Positions 1 through 7,125 of a stretch of 19,422 nt of DNA are shown piece after piece. Origin of the DNA: JAIVGV01 sp035295985. GTDB taxonomy: Bacteria > Acidobacteriota > Blastocatellia > Pyrinomonadales > Pyrinomonadaceae. The translations under genes and the position numbers were made by a program. The stretch's first letter is position 1, and each line of letters starts with the position of its first letter. The notes under the pieces are model-generated. The model was not told the origin of the DNA and did no database searches. It saw only the letters and a program-made list of their open reading frames with translations. The stretch is from positions 1-19,422 of the forward strand of contig DATHBT010000023.1 of NCBI GenBank assembly GCA_035295985.1, given 5' to 3'.

Positions 1-190
1 CGTCGGCCTCGGCCAAATCATTTTCGACCACGCGCCACTCTTCGTCATCGAGCGGCGCGCCGAAGTTGTGCGCCGCGACGCGCACGGGGACGCCGTGCAG
101 GCACGCGATGTCGCTTTCTGCCTGCCTGAGCGGCGCGAGCAGGCTCGACCCGACGTAGAAGACAGTCACGTTGGCCGCCGTCTTCTTCAT
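1..190 (-). CDS. Chelatase large subunit (CobN/BchH family), N-terminal part, partial gene cut by window edge
   Basis: The first 63 codons of a gene run off the left edge of the window. The start ATG (190-188) overlaps the TGA stop of the preceding gene by one base (TGATG). A GGAGG at 205-201 lies 10 nt upstream, so this start is well supported and probably translationally coupled. The peptide opens MKKTAANVTVFYVGSSLL and ends ...WRVVENDLAEAD. It resembles the start of BchH/CobN large subunits: a beta strand, then an aligned helix, a second strand, and an 'aAeAD' motif leading to the next strand. The preceding gene encodes only the C-terminal half of this family, so this gene is likely the missing N-terminal half. 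The assignment rests on a short peptide plus context; the rest lies outside the window. Confidence 0.6.
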   Translation of the reverse strand, partial: MKKTAANVTVFYVGSSLLAPLRQAESDIACLHGVPVRVAAHNFGAPLDDEEWRVVENDLAEAD

Positions 191-1947
191 CAGGCGACGC
201 CCTCCAAACGATCTTCCAGCCCGGCGAGGATTTCGCGCAGCCGCGCGACCGTCTCCACGTCCGCGGCCCAGTAGCCGCGGCCTTCGGCTTCCAGCAGCCG
301 GCCGACGAGGGCGCGGGCCGAATGCGTGTTCAACTCGCTCAGCCGCCGCAGCATCTCCTCGTCGAGCACGAAGGTCTCCGCGACCTCGCCGTAAACCCAG
401 TCGTCAACCGCGCCGGCCGTCGCGCTCCACCCGAACGTGTTCGTCACGCGGTTCTCGATCTCGGCGACGCCGCGGAAGCCGTGGCGCAGCATGCCCTCGT
501 ACCACTTCGGGTTGAGGGTCTTGGCGCGGGTCTCCAGCCTGACCGTCTCTTCGAGAGAGCGCACCTTCGCCTCGCGCGCGAGCGTGTCGGACAGGTAGAT
601 CGCGGGCCGGCGCTCCGCGTGCTGCTCGACCGCCTTCGAGACGCCGCCGAGGTACTCGAAGTAATGATCCACGTCCGTGATCCCGATCTCGAACGAGTCG
701 ATGTTCTGATACGTGGCCTCGACGCGGGCGAGCGCGCGCCGCATCGCGCCGTCCGCCGCACGCCCTTCGAGCGCGCGGCCACGCGCGTCGCGCCCGTAGG
801 CGAAGCACTTGCGGCGGACGAAGAGATCGCCGAGCGTGGAATCTTGCTCCCACTCGGAGGAGGAGACGAGAAAGTTTACGTTCGTGCCGTAGCTGCCCGG
901 CGCGTTCGAGAAGACGCGCAGGCAGGCTTCGTCGAAGTCGCAGCCGTCCTCGCGGGCCTGCGCGAGGGCGTTCGCGCGGACGTAGTTCAGCCCCGGCGGC
1001 TCGTCGAGCGCGGCCACGCGGCGGACGGCGCGGTCGAGCAGCATGGTGGTCGCGGCGAAAAGATCGCGGAAGATGCCGGAGACGGTCATCACCACGTCGA
1101 TGCGCGGCCGGCCCAGTTCTTCTAACGGGATCACCTCAACGTCCGCGACGCGGTTCATCGCGTCACGAACGGGCCGGACGCCGAGCAGCCGGAGCGCCTG
1201 CGCCACGCCCTCGCCCTGCGTCTTGATGTTGTCGAGTCCCCACAGGACGAAGGCGAGGGCGCGGGGGTAACGGCCGTGCTCGCCGAGGTGGCGCGCGAGG
1301 AGTTGCCGGACGACCGGTTCGGCGCGCGCGTAGGCCGTGGGCGAGGGCACCGCGTAGGGGTTGACGGCGTGCGTGTTCCGGCCCGTCGGGAGCACCGACG
1401 GGTTCTGCACCACGTCCGCGCCCGGCCCCGGCTCGACGTAACGCCCGCGCAGAGCGCGAGCCAGGGCGTCAAGCTCCGCGTTGGTCTGCAACTGCCCGTA
1501 AACTTTTTCGAGCAGGCCGAAGATGCGGCGCGACTCCTCGACGGGAACGTGCGCCTCGCCTTCGAGCCAGTGCGCGGCCTCGCCCGCGTCTGCTTCCATG
1601 AAGCGGCGGATCGACTCCCGCGCGACTGCCTCAACGCGCTCGCGCGCGCGCACGTTCGCCTCGGTCGGCCGCGGCGTTTCGCCGTCACTCGGATTTAGTT
1701 CGCGCCGGAGGCCGAGTCCTTCGGCGATCAGATCGATCAGCGAGCGAGCGCCGTGTTCGGGCCGGTCGAAGGAGGCGACCATCCGCAGCAGGTCGGCGCA
1801 CTGCTCGCGGTTCGAGGCGCGGCCGAAGACGTGCAGGCCCGTGGGGATCAGCCGCTGCTCGATCTCGAGCAGGCGGTCGTGGAGTTCGAGCACGCGGCGG
1901 TCGCGCTCGTCTGCCGTGGGCGAGTTACCGTGCGAAACTTTTTTCAT
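190..1947 (-). CDS. Cobalto-/magnesium-chelatase large subunit (CobN/BchH family), C-terminal half only
   Basis: This 585-residue protein matches the C-terminal half of the large porphyrin/corrin-binding subunit that inserts Co or Mg with the help of a ChlI/ChlD ATPase. Family landmarks appear in order: RLIPTGLHVFG near the start, LPTGRNTHAVNP, FVLWGLDNIKTQGEGVAQ, IPLEELGRPRIDVV, SGIFRDLF, FSNAPGSYGTNVN, IGITDVDHYFEYLGG, LNPKWYEGMLRHG, NTFGWSATAGAVDDWVY, and a terminal LEDRLEGVA. The LWGxDNIKT and FRDLF wording is closer to BchH than to classical CobN. Full-length family members have roughly 1200 or more residues, so about half is missing at the N-terminus. The open frame extends upstream to 2289, but that stretch is Arg/Ser-rich shadow sequence overlapping the neighbour, so I chose the ATG at 1947. 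It has no clear Shine-Dalgarno sequence. The metal (Co for B12, or Mg) cannot be decided from sequence alone. Confidence 0.9.
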   Translation of the reverse strand: MKKVSHGNSPTADERDRRVLELHDRLLEIEQRLIPTGLHVFGRASNREQCADLLRMVASFDRPEHGARSLIDLIAEGLGLRRELNPSDGETPRPTEANVRARERVEAVARESIRRFMEADAGEAAHWLEGEAHVPVEESRRIFGLLEKVYGQLQTNAELDALARALRGRYVEPGPGADVVQNPSVLPTGRNTHAVNPYAVPSPTAYARAEPVVRQLLARHLGEHGRYPRALAFVLWGLDNIKTQGEGVAQALRLLGVRPVRDAMNRVADVEVIPLEELGRPRIDVVMTVSGIFRDLFAATTMLLDRAVRRVAALDEPPGLNYVRANALAQAREDGCDFDEACLRVFSNAPGSYGTNVNFLVSSSEWEQDSTLGDLFVRRKCFAYGRDARGRALEGRAADGAMRRALARVEATYQNIDSFEIGITDVDHYFEYLGGVSKAVEQHAERRPAIYLSDTLAREAKVRSLEETVRLETRAKTLNPKWYEGMLRHGFRGVAEIENRVTNTFGWSATAGAVDDWVYGEVAETFVLDEEMLRRLSELNTHSARALVGRLLEAEGRGYWAADVETVARLREILAGLEDRLEGVA

Positions 1948-1996
1948 CGGCTGAGGGCCGGAGACGGCCCACGGGATGTCCAGACTGAACGCGGAT

Positions 1997-2026
1997 AAAA
2001 TAGACGCGGCGCGCGCCGCTTGTAAA
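1997..2026 (-). promoter_or_regulatory. Candidate sigma70 promoter with palindromic spacer, upstream of the chelatase half-gene
   Basis: On the minus strand a -35-like TTTACA (2026-2021) and a -10-like TATTTT (2002-1997) are separated by 18 nt. They lie in the 166-nt gap between the ChlI-ChlD gene and the CobN/BchH half-gene. The spacer contains a perfect 14-bp palindrome, GCGGCGCGCGCCGC (2006-2019), which could be a repressor site or simply chance in GC-rich DNA. If active, it would let the two half-genes be transcribed separately from the ATPase gene. Confidence 0.35.
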
Positions 2027-2113
2027 CACGAAAGTACGGCGGATCGAAAAGCGAAGGATCGAGAAGCCGGCAGGCGACATGCCCCCGAGCCATCTTTGAA
2101 TTGTGCCGCGCCC

Positions 2114-4336
2114 TCAGACCGGCAACTCGCCTTCGCCCGAAATGGGGAGGCGCAAGTAGCGACCGCCGAGCGCGCGTGCGAGCGACTCGCCTTCGCCCCC
2201 GGAACCGAAATTCCGGCGCGTGTCCACGACGGCCGACGCGACGCCGAGCGAGCGCAGCGCGGAGCCGAGCCTTTCGATCTCGGCCGCAATCCTCTTCCCG
2301 CGCGAGGTCGTGTCAGTCACCGCGCGTGCGTCGAGGGGCACGTTCGCGCGGCCGTCGGTGAAGACGAGCAGCACGATTCTTCTCGCGCCGCGCCGAGCGG
2401 CCGAGCGCGCGACTTCGAGCGAGCGTTTGAGGCCGGCGGCGAGCGGCGTCGCCCCGCCGACCGTCAACTCGTCCAGACGCCGCTTCGCCAGCGCGCCTGA
2501 CAGCGATGGCCGGAGCAGCAGCTCCGCGCCCTCGCCGCGGAAGCCGACGAGCGCGACGCGGTCGCGGCTGACGTAGGAGCGGCGCAGCAGTCGGGCTAAC
2601 GCACCCTTCGCCTGCCGGATGCGGTTGACCGCCATGCTGCCCGAGGCATCCACGGCGCAGACGTAGAGCGTTCCCTCCCGGCGCGTGAATCTTTTGAAGC
2701 GCAGATCGCTGATGACGACGCCGCGCCCCTCTCTGTCTTCTGCGATTCCGACAACGGGCTGATCAGAAGTCGCCGCTTCCATTTCGGAGGCGGCGACAGC
2801 GTCCTCCACTCGCCTTTGCGCCGCGGCCCGGAGGGTGGCATCGACCGCGACGCGCGGAGACGTGCCAGGCTCTCTATCGGCGCGTGCGTAACGACCGCTC
2901 GCTGCCTCGGAGGAGCGGGAGCGGGAGCGGACTTTTGACGGCGCGGTGAAGTTCGCCGCTCTCCTGCGCCCGCGCGATTCCGTGGCCGTGAGATCGAGAT
3001 TCAGGTTAGCCTCCGCCAACGGCGCGGGGCGGCCGTCGGCGCGCGATTCGGCCGCGCCACCGTCTCCGTCCGAAGAAACTCTGCCGCCCCTTGAATGCGT
3101 GTCGCCGCCGCGCCCCCCCGCCTCGTTGCCGTCGCGTGCGGATTCGTCCGCATCGCCCGCGCGTCTGGTTCTGCCGTCCCGCGATTCTCCGAGAGGCTCC
3201 CTTCCCTCTCCGCGCGCGCCACGCCGGCCCGCGTCATCTTCCGCGCCGAAGACCTCTTCGGTCGCGCGTTCGATTCGCTCGCCCGTCTCGGACTGTTCGA
3301 GCGGATCGGTTCGCAGACGGTGGCGCAGAGACATCGCCGCCACGCGCCGCGCGTCCGCGGCGGTCGCCTCGCGCCGCCCTTCGAGCGCAGCCAGCGCACG
3401 CGCGGCGCGCACCAACGTCAGCTCGCCGCGGTGGCCGTCAACTTTGAGACGCAGGCACAACTCGGCAGCGCCGCGGACGAGTTCGGGCGCGGCGCGCACT
3501 TCCCGCGCGGCGCGGCGGGCGCGTGCGAGCCTGCGGCGCAACCTCGTCTCTTCCCCTTCGTGCGCGGCGGCGAAGCGCACGGGATCGCGGTCGTAAGCCT
3601 CGCGGCTCTCGACGACCCGGACGCGCTCGTCCACGCTGTCGGCCGTCCGCACCTCGACGCACAGTCCGAAGCGGTCGAGCAGTTGCGGCCTCAGCTCGCC
3701 CTCCTCCGGGTTACTCGATCCGACCAGGACGAAGCGCGCGGCGTGCTCGAAGGAGACGCCCTCGCGCTCGACGCGGTTGCTGCCCGAGGCCGCGGCGTCG
3801 AGGAAGAGATCGACGAGGTGATCTTCCAGAAGGTTCACCTCGTCGATGTAGAGGAGGCCGCGGTGCGCGCGCGCGAGCAGCCCCGGCTCGAAGGAGCGCC
3901 GGCCCTCGCGCAGCGCGCGCCCGATGTCGAGCGTCCCGCAAAGGCGATCCTCGGTCGCGTTGAGCGGCAGATCGACGACGGGCACGGCGACGCGCTCGCG
4001 CGGCAGCCGGCCGTCGCCGGCCAGCCGCGCGCGGCAGTCGGGGCAGAGCGTGGTCTGATCCTCCGGATCACAGTTGAAGGCGCAGCCGCGGACGCGCGTG
4101 AGCGCAGGCAGGAGCGAGGCGAGCGCGCGCACGGCCGTCGACTTCGCCGTCCCGCGGTGGCCGGTGACGAGCACGCCGCCGACGTTCGGCTCGACGACCG
4201 AGAGCAGCAGCGCGAGCTTCATCTCCTCCTGGCCGACGACGGCCGTGAACGGGTAAGCCGGTGTCGCAGGAGGGGAGGCCGCATTGCCAGAATGCGCCCG
4301 CCCGCCGCCCCGCTCCTTCGACTCTTTGCGCTTCAT
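2114..4336 (-). CDS. Chelatase ATPase subunit, ChlI-ChlD fusion (AAA+ plus von Willebrand A domain)
   Basis: This 740-residue protein combines the motor and integrin-like parts of a metal chelatase; it would drive metal insertion by the large subunit encoded just downstream. Residues ~28-350 form the AAA+ ChlI domain: Walker A GHRGTAKST (59-67), Walker B LLYIDEVN (161-168), and NPEEGELRPQLLDRFG around residues 209-224, carrying sensor and arginine-finger elements. A Cys-bearing insert (C85, C89, C98, C101) is typical of the cobaltochelatase-type fusion. Residues ~365-520 are an Arg/Gly/Asp/Ser-rich linker. Residues ~555-740 form a vWA domain with the MIDAS motif DASGSM (563-568) and a later FTDGRANVPLD. 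GGGAAG shortly upstream may serve as ribosome-binding site for the ATG at 4336. No cobalamin riboswitch is visible in the 88 nt upstream. The fusion favours cobalt and B12 synthesis, but that is inference. Confidence 0.93.
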   Translation of the reverse strand: MKRKESKERGGGRAHSGNAASPPATPAYPFTAVVGQEEMKLALLLSVVEPNVGGVLVTGHRGTAKSTAVRALASLLPALTRVRGCAFNCDPEDQTTLCPDCRARLAGDGRLPRERVAVPVVDLPLNATEDRLCGTLDIGRALREGRRSFEPGLLARAHRGLLYIDEVNLLEDHLVDLFLDAAASGSNRVEREGVSFEHAARFVLVGSSNPEEGELRPQLLDRFGLCVEVRTADSVDERVRVVESREAYDRDPVRFAAAHEGEETRLRRRLARARRAAREVRAAPELVRGAAELCLRLKVDGHRGELTLVRAARALAALEGRREATAADARRVAAMSLRHRLRTDPLEQSETGERIERATEEVFGAEDDAGRRGARGEGREPLGESRDGRTRRAGDADESARDGNEAGGRGGDTHSRGGRVSSDGDGGAAESRADGRPAPLAEANLNLDLTATESRGRRRAANFTAPSKVRSRSRSSEAASGRYARADREPGTSPRVAVDATLRAAAQRRVEDAVAASEMEAATSDQPVVGIAEDREGRGVVISDLRFKRFTRREGTLYVCAVDASGSMAVNRIRQAKGALARLLRRSYVSRDRVALVGFRGEGAELLLRPSLSGALAKRRLDELTVGGATPLAAGLKRSLEVARSAARRGARRIVLLVFTDGRANVPLDARAVTDTTSRGKRIAAEIERLGSALRSLGVASAVVDTRRNFGSGGEGESLARALGGRYLRLPISGEGELPV

Positions 4337-4424
4337 CAGTCGCTTCCCAAACCCGGAAGGGGTGGAGTTTGAAACCGGAACCGGTTCGAGCGCGAAGGCC
4401 CGAAGTTATGTAACCCGACAAGCC

Positions 4425-5132
4425 CTAAGTCTGGTCGGACGCCGCGGACGCGAAGCCGAAAAATTTGCGCGAGAGGAAGTGGCCCGCCAGCGCGAGCAGC
4501 GCGACGCCGAGAAGCGAGAGGAGCGTGCGCGCGCCGACGGCGTCATCCGGGTTGCCGCCCGCGGCGTTGACCGCGCTGTGGACCGCCAGCGCATAAACGT
4601 AAGACTTGAGGGCCATCGCCGCCGCGGTCGCAAGTATGAAACGAACGAAGCCGAGGTGCGCCAGCCCCGCTGCGTAGTTAACGAGACTGTGTGGGCTGGC
4701 CGGCGCGAGCCGCAGGCTGAAGAGTGCGAGGAAACTCGCGTGGCCCGTCAGAAAGCGGTGGACGCGCCCCCCGTGGTGGCGCGCGGCCCAGCGCCCGCCG
4801 ACGTAGCGCGCAACCGCGTAGCCGCCCGCCGCGCCGAGCGTGAATCCGGCGGTCGTCACCAGCGCGGACAGGTGCGGCGGGAATAACAGCGGCGTCAGGA
4901 CGAGAAAGGCGGAGGCCGTCAGGCCGCAGGTCAGGAGCACGGCCGCGACCGCTACGACGAGCAGAGCCGTCCCAGCGCCAGCGCCCCAGGTTTGCAGCCA
5001 CGCGAGTTGTTGCAGCCACTCGCGGTTGCCGTAGAGGACGAGCGCCACCGCGACGACGAACAGGGCGACGGCCGCGCGCCAGGCCGTGCCGCGCCGCGCC
5101 GTCTCGTGTAGCTCTCCGGCCGCCCTTTGCAA
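4425..5132 (-). CDS. TVP38/TMEM64 (VTT/DedA-related) family integral membrane protein
   Basis: This 235-residue polytopic inner-membrane protein has hydrophobic segments at roughly 20-38, 55-80, 85-105, 150-175 and 205-222. The central region carries the family signature: a Gly-rich reentrant stretch (TTAGFTLGAAGGYAVARYVG) followed by SLRLAPASPHSLVNYAAGLA, which is the usual 'R..P..P....NY..G' pattern of the VTT domain. Members are implicated in lipid or ion transport across membranes, but no substrate can be read from sequence. The longest credible start is the TTG at 5132; the frame stays open upstream without ATG, so the exact start is uncertain. It lies 100 nt downstream of the secreted-protein gene on the same strand and ends 88 nt before the chelatase ATPase. 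No functional link to the chelatase is evident. Confidence 0.85.
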   Translation of the reverse strand: MQRAAGELHETARRGTAWRAAVALFVVAVALVLYGNREWLQQLAWLQTWGAGAGTALLVVAVAAVLLTCGLTASAFLVLTPLLFPPHLSALVTTAGFTLGAAGGYAVARYVGGRWAARHHGGRVHRFLTGHASFLALFSLRLAPASPHSLVNYAAGLAHLGFVRFILATAAAMALKSYVYALAVHSAVNAAGGNPDDAVGARTLLSLLGVALLALAGHFLSRKFFGFASAASDQT

Positions 5133-5231
5133 CTTGAATTCGATCCCACGGCGGGGTGGCGCGGCCGAGGCGGTCGCGCGACTGCTTTGACGAAGCCGCT
5201 GCCCGCCCGTCCGCCGGAGGGGGCTGCGCGC

Positions 5232-6383
5232 TCAAGGCTCAATCGACATCCGCAGCACGTTCGAGAGCGGCTGCCGCTCGGTGCGCCCGCTCTTGTGCGT
5301 GATGACGATCATGCCGCGCTCCACCGCCACGCGCCTCACCTCGCTCATCTCGCGCTCGACACGCCCGCCCTCGCGCAGTTCCAGCACGAGCCGCGTGCCC
5401 GGCAGTTCCAACCCCGTCGGCGCGGCCGGCTCCGTGGTCGCCGCGTTCGGCTCTGTTTCGGCCGGGGCCTGCCCGCCCCGCCTCGCCGTGCCGCCGGTAC
5501 GACCCCGCGGCGGACGCGTGCGGTTCGTGCGCGTGGCGGGAGACGCGGCAGCTTCTTCGCGCGTCGTGGCGGGCGGAGTCTCGGCCGCCGGCTCTTCACG
5601 CGCCGCCGCTTCGTCGCGTGAACGTTCGGCGTCACGTGCCGCCCTGTCCGCAGCAGTCCCTGCGCGCGAGCTTCCGCGCCTCGTGCCTTCGCGCGTGCCG
5701 GCGCGCCCGCGCGTCGTGGTTCGCCTCGGCGGCGTGGACGGCGCGGCAGGCTCCGGCGTCGCCGCCGGCTCCTCGACTCTGGCGACGGCCGCTTCGGGCG
5801 TCGGCTCCTGCCTCGGCTCATCGATCCGCGCGCCCGTCGAAGTGACGCGGCGGCCCGTGGCCGCCCGCGCGGGACTCGCGGCGGCCGACTCGGCCGGCGA
5901 CGGCTCAGGCGTCGTCGTGTTCGAAGCGACGGCCGGGACGAATGTGCCGCCGAGCCTGATCCGGTAAGAGCCTTCGGCGTCGTTGGGGGTGCGCGCCTGC
6001 ACACGCAGGACGAGCGATTCGGGGCGGCGCATGAAGACGGTTCGCGTGACGGGCGCGCCTAGTCCCGCGTAGAGCGTCACCTTCGCCAGCGGGCGCAGCG
6101 TCGCGGCCGTGAACAGATCTACGTCGCCTTCGAGGTTCGTGCCCTCGACCGTGATTTCCAGATCGCCCTGCTGCGCGCCGAAGGCGTAGAAGTGGCGCGT
6201 CCGACGCGGGTCGCCCACGTCGCGCGGCGCGATGCGGCCGGTAATCTCACTGGAGAGGGTGGGGGTCGGCTGCTCAGGGTCGGACGACTGCGCGGCGGCG
6301 CAGACGGCGAGCGCGGCGAGGTGCAACGCCAGCATGATTGCGCGCCCCGCCGCCGGTCCGATCTTTCTCTTGCTACTGCGCAT
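5232..6383 (-). CDS. Secreted low-complexity protein with N-terminal beta domain, unknown function
   Basis: This 383-residue protein has no recognised function. Residues 1-31 look like a signal peptide: basic MRSSKRK, a hydrophobic stretch, then AVCAAA before QSSD. Residues ~45-150 form a compact beta-rich domain resembling bacterial pre-peptidase C-type (PPC-like) modules, with HFYAFGAQQGDLEITVEG, DVDLFTAA and GSYRIRLGG. Residues ~160-325 are low-complexity Ala/Pro/Thr/Arg/Glu sequence with RTTTRGRAGTREGTRRGSS-like runs, probably disordered. Residues ~330-383 form a second small folded unit, LVLELREGGRVER ... GMIVITHKSGRTERQPLSNV, suggestive of a short beta barrel. The ATG at 6383 is the only start giving a proper signal peptide. 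The protein is probably periplasmic or surface-associated. It may share a promoter with the downstream membrane-protein gene. Confidence 0.75.
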   Translation of the reverse strand: MRSSKRKIGPAAGRAIMLALHLAALAVCAAAQSSDPEQPTPTLSSEITGRIAPRDVGDPRRTRHFYAFGAQQGDLEITVEGTNLEGDVDLFTAATLRPLAKVTLYAGLGAPVTRTVFMRRPESLVLRVQARTPNDAEGSYRIRLGGTFVPAVASNTTTPEPSPAESAAASPARAATGRRVTSTGARIDEPRQEPTPEAAVARVEEPAATPEPAAPSTPPRRTTTRGRAGTREGTRRGSSRAGTAADRAARDAERSRDEAAAREEPAAETPPATTREEAAASPATRTNRTRPPRGRTGGTARRGGQAPAETEPNAATTEPAAPTGLELPGTRLVLELREGGRVEREMSEVRRVAVERGMIVITHKSGRTERQPLSNVLRMSIEP

Positions 6384-6415
6384 GGGAACAGGCCGCTAAC
6401 GGTGTGACGGGTGAG

Positions 6416-6444
6416 AGTGTAGCAGCCGCCCCCCGCCTCAACAA
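6416..6444 (-). promoter_or_regulatory. Weak candidate promoter for the secreted-protein gene
   Basis: A TTGTTG (6444-6439) and a TACACT (6421-6416) on the minus strand are separated by 17 nt. They lie 33 nt upstream of the ATG at 6383 and after the tRNA terminator, the expected place for a new transcription start. Matches to consensus are only 3/6 and 4/6. Confidence 0.35.
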
Positions 6445-6480
6445 ACTCAACGCGACGGCCCGAATCAGACCGCCTCGAAG

Positions 6481-6520
6481 AGAAAGGCCCGCACGTCGGT
6501 TAAAACGTGCGGGCCTTTCT
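6481..6520 (-). terminator. Rho-independent-type hairpin ending the glycolytic/tRNA transcript
   Basis: A perfect 16-bp inverted repeat (arms AGAAAGGCCCGCACGT at 6481-6496 and its complement at 6505-6520) encloses an 8-nt loop. It starts 10 nt after the end of the tRNA gene on the minus strand. The arms carry an A-run on one side and CTTTCT on the other, so a short U-rich 3' side is built into the stem, as in intrinsic terminators. Confidence 0.85.
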
Positions 6521-6529
6521 GAATCAAAA

Positions 6530-6611
6530 TGGGGATGGAGAGACTCGAACTCTCACGGGTTGCCCCACACGCCCCTCAAACGTGCGCGTCTACCAGTTCC
6601 GCCACATCCCC
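6530..6611 (-). tRNA. tRNA-Leu, anticodon GAG
   Basis: The minus-strand sequence folds as a class II tRNA. The acceptor stem is GGGGATG/CATCCCC, and the D-arm is GCG...CGC with GGTAGAC. The anticodon stem-loop is CACGT-TTGAGGG-GCGTG, giving anticodon GAG. The variable arm is long (TGGGGCAACCCGT), as expected for leucine, and the T-arm is GAGAG-TTCGAGT-CTCTC. The discriminator base is A (6530), and CCA is not encoded. It lies 79 nt downstream of secG with no obvious promoter between, so it is probably co-transcribed and processed out. It is followed directly by a terminator. Confidence 0.96.
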
Positions 6612-6690
6612 TTGAGCTGAAAAGATCGAACGTAAGCCGCAAAGCCAGACTTGGATTCTGACGGCCCGCGCGCGGTTGCAACTCGCGAAG

Positions 6691-7086
6691 CTATTTCTGC
6701 CCCTCGGGCGAGGCCTGCTGCTGCGGCGTCGCAGCGCCCTCAGCGGGCGAGGCGGCCGGGCTGCCCGCGGGCGCGGTTGCGGGCGAATCGCCGGGCGTGG
6801 CCGTCGCGGTCGGCGCGGGCGCGTCGGGTTCGTCAACCGACTGCAAGACCGAGCGCGCGCCGGTGAAGTAGGGCAGCGAAAGGGCGAGCGCCGACAGCAT
6901 GAAGAGCGCCGCCGCGCCGATGGTGATCTTGGCGAGCAAGGTCTGCGTGCCGCGCGGGCCGAAGGCCGTGCTTGAGACGGAGCTGGTGAAGAGCGCACCC
7001 GCGTCGGCCTTACCCGGCTGCAAGAGGACTGCGACGACGAGCACGAGGCACGACAGGATGAACAGCGCGTAGAGAAAGTAGATCAA
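6691..7086 (-). CDS. secG: Preprotein translocase subunit SecG
   Basis: This 131-residue inner-membrane protein is an accessory subunit of the SecYEG translocation channel. It has two transmembrane helices (about 3-22 and 53-72) flanking the conserved loop LLQPGKADAGALFTSS with AFGPRGTQTLLAK, the SecG hallmark. The C-terminal ~50 residues are an Ala/Pro/Thr/Gln-rich tail not needed for the fold and longer than in compact SecG proteins. The start is a TTG (7086) preceded at 8 nt by GAGG, which gives MIYFLYALF directly at the first helix. It follows tpiA by 39 nt and is the last protein gene of the gap-pgk-tpiA-secG operon. Confidence 0.95.
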   Translation of the reverse strand: MIYFLYALFILSCLVLVVAVLLQPGKADAGALFTSSVSSTAFGPRGTQTLLAKITIGAAALFMLSALALSLPYFTGARSVLQSVDEPDAPAPTATATPGDSPATAPAGSPAASPAEGAATPQQQASPEGQK

Positions 7087-7125
7087 AAGTCCGACCTCAA
7101 AGATTCAGATAGTTTCGCCCGACGG

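Noticed and set aside
1948..2289. N-terminal extension of the chelatase half-gene up to 2289
   Set aside because: The translated stretch is Arg/Ser/Ala-rich with no family similarity and overlaps the end of the ATPase gene. Recognisable sequence starts after the ATG at 1947.
3095..4372. 425-codon plus-strand frame opposite the ChlI-ChlD gene
   Set aside because: No domain or motif is visible; it mirrors the codon bias of the real gene with its complete AAA+ and vWA motifs.
4337..4424. Cobalamin riboswitch upstream of the chelatase ATPase gene
   Set aside because: The gap is only 88 nt and shows no B12-box-like GCCACTG. Only a short GAACCGGTTC palindrome (4378-4387) is present, too short to interpret.
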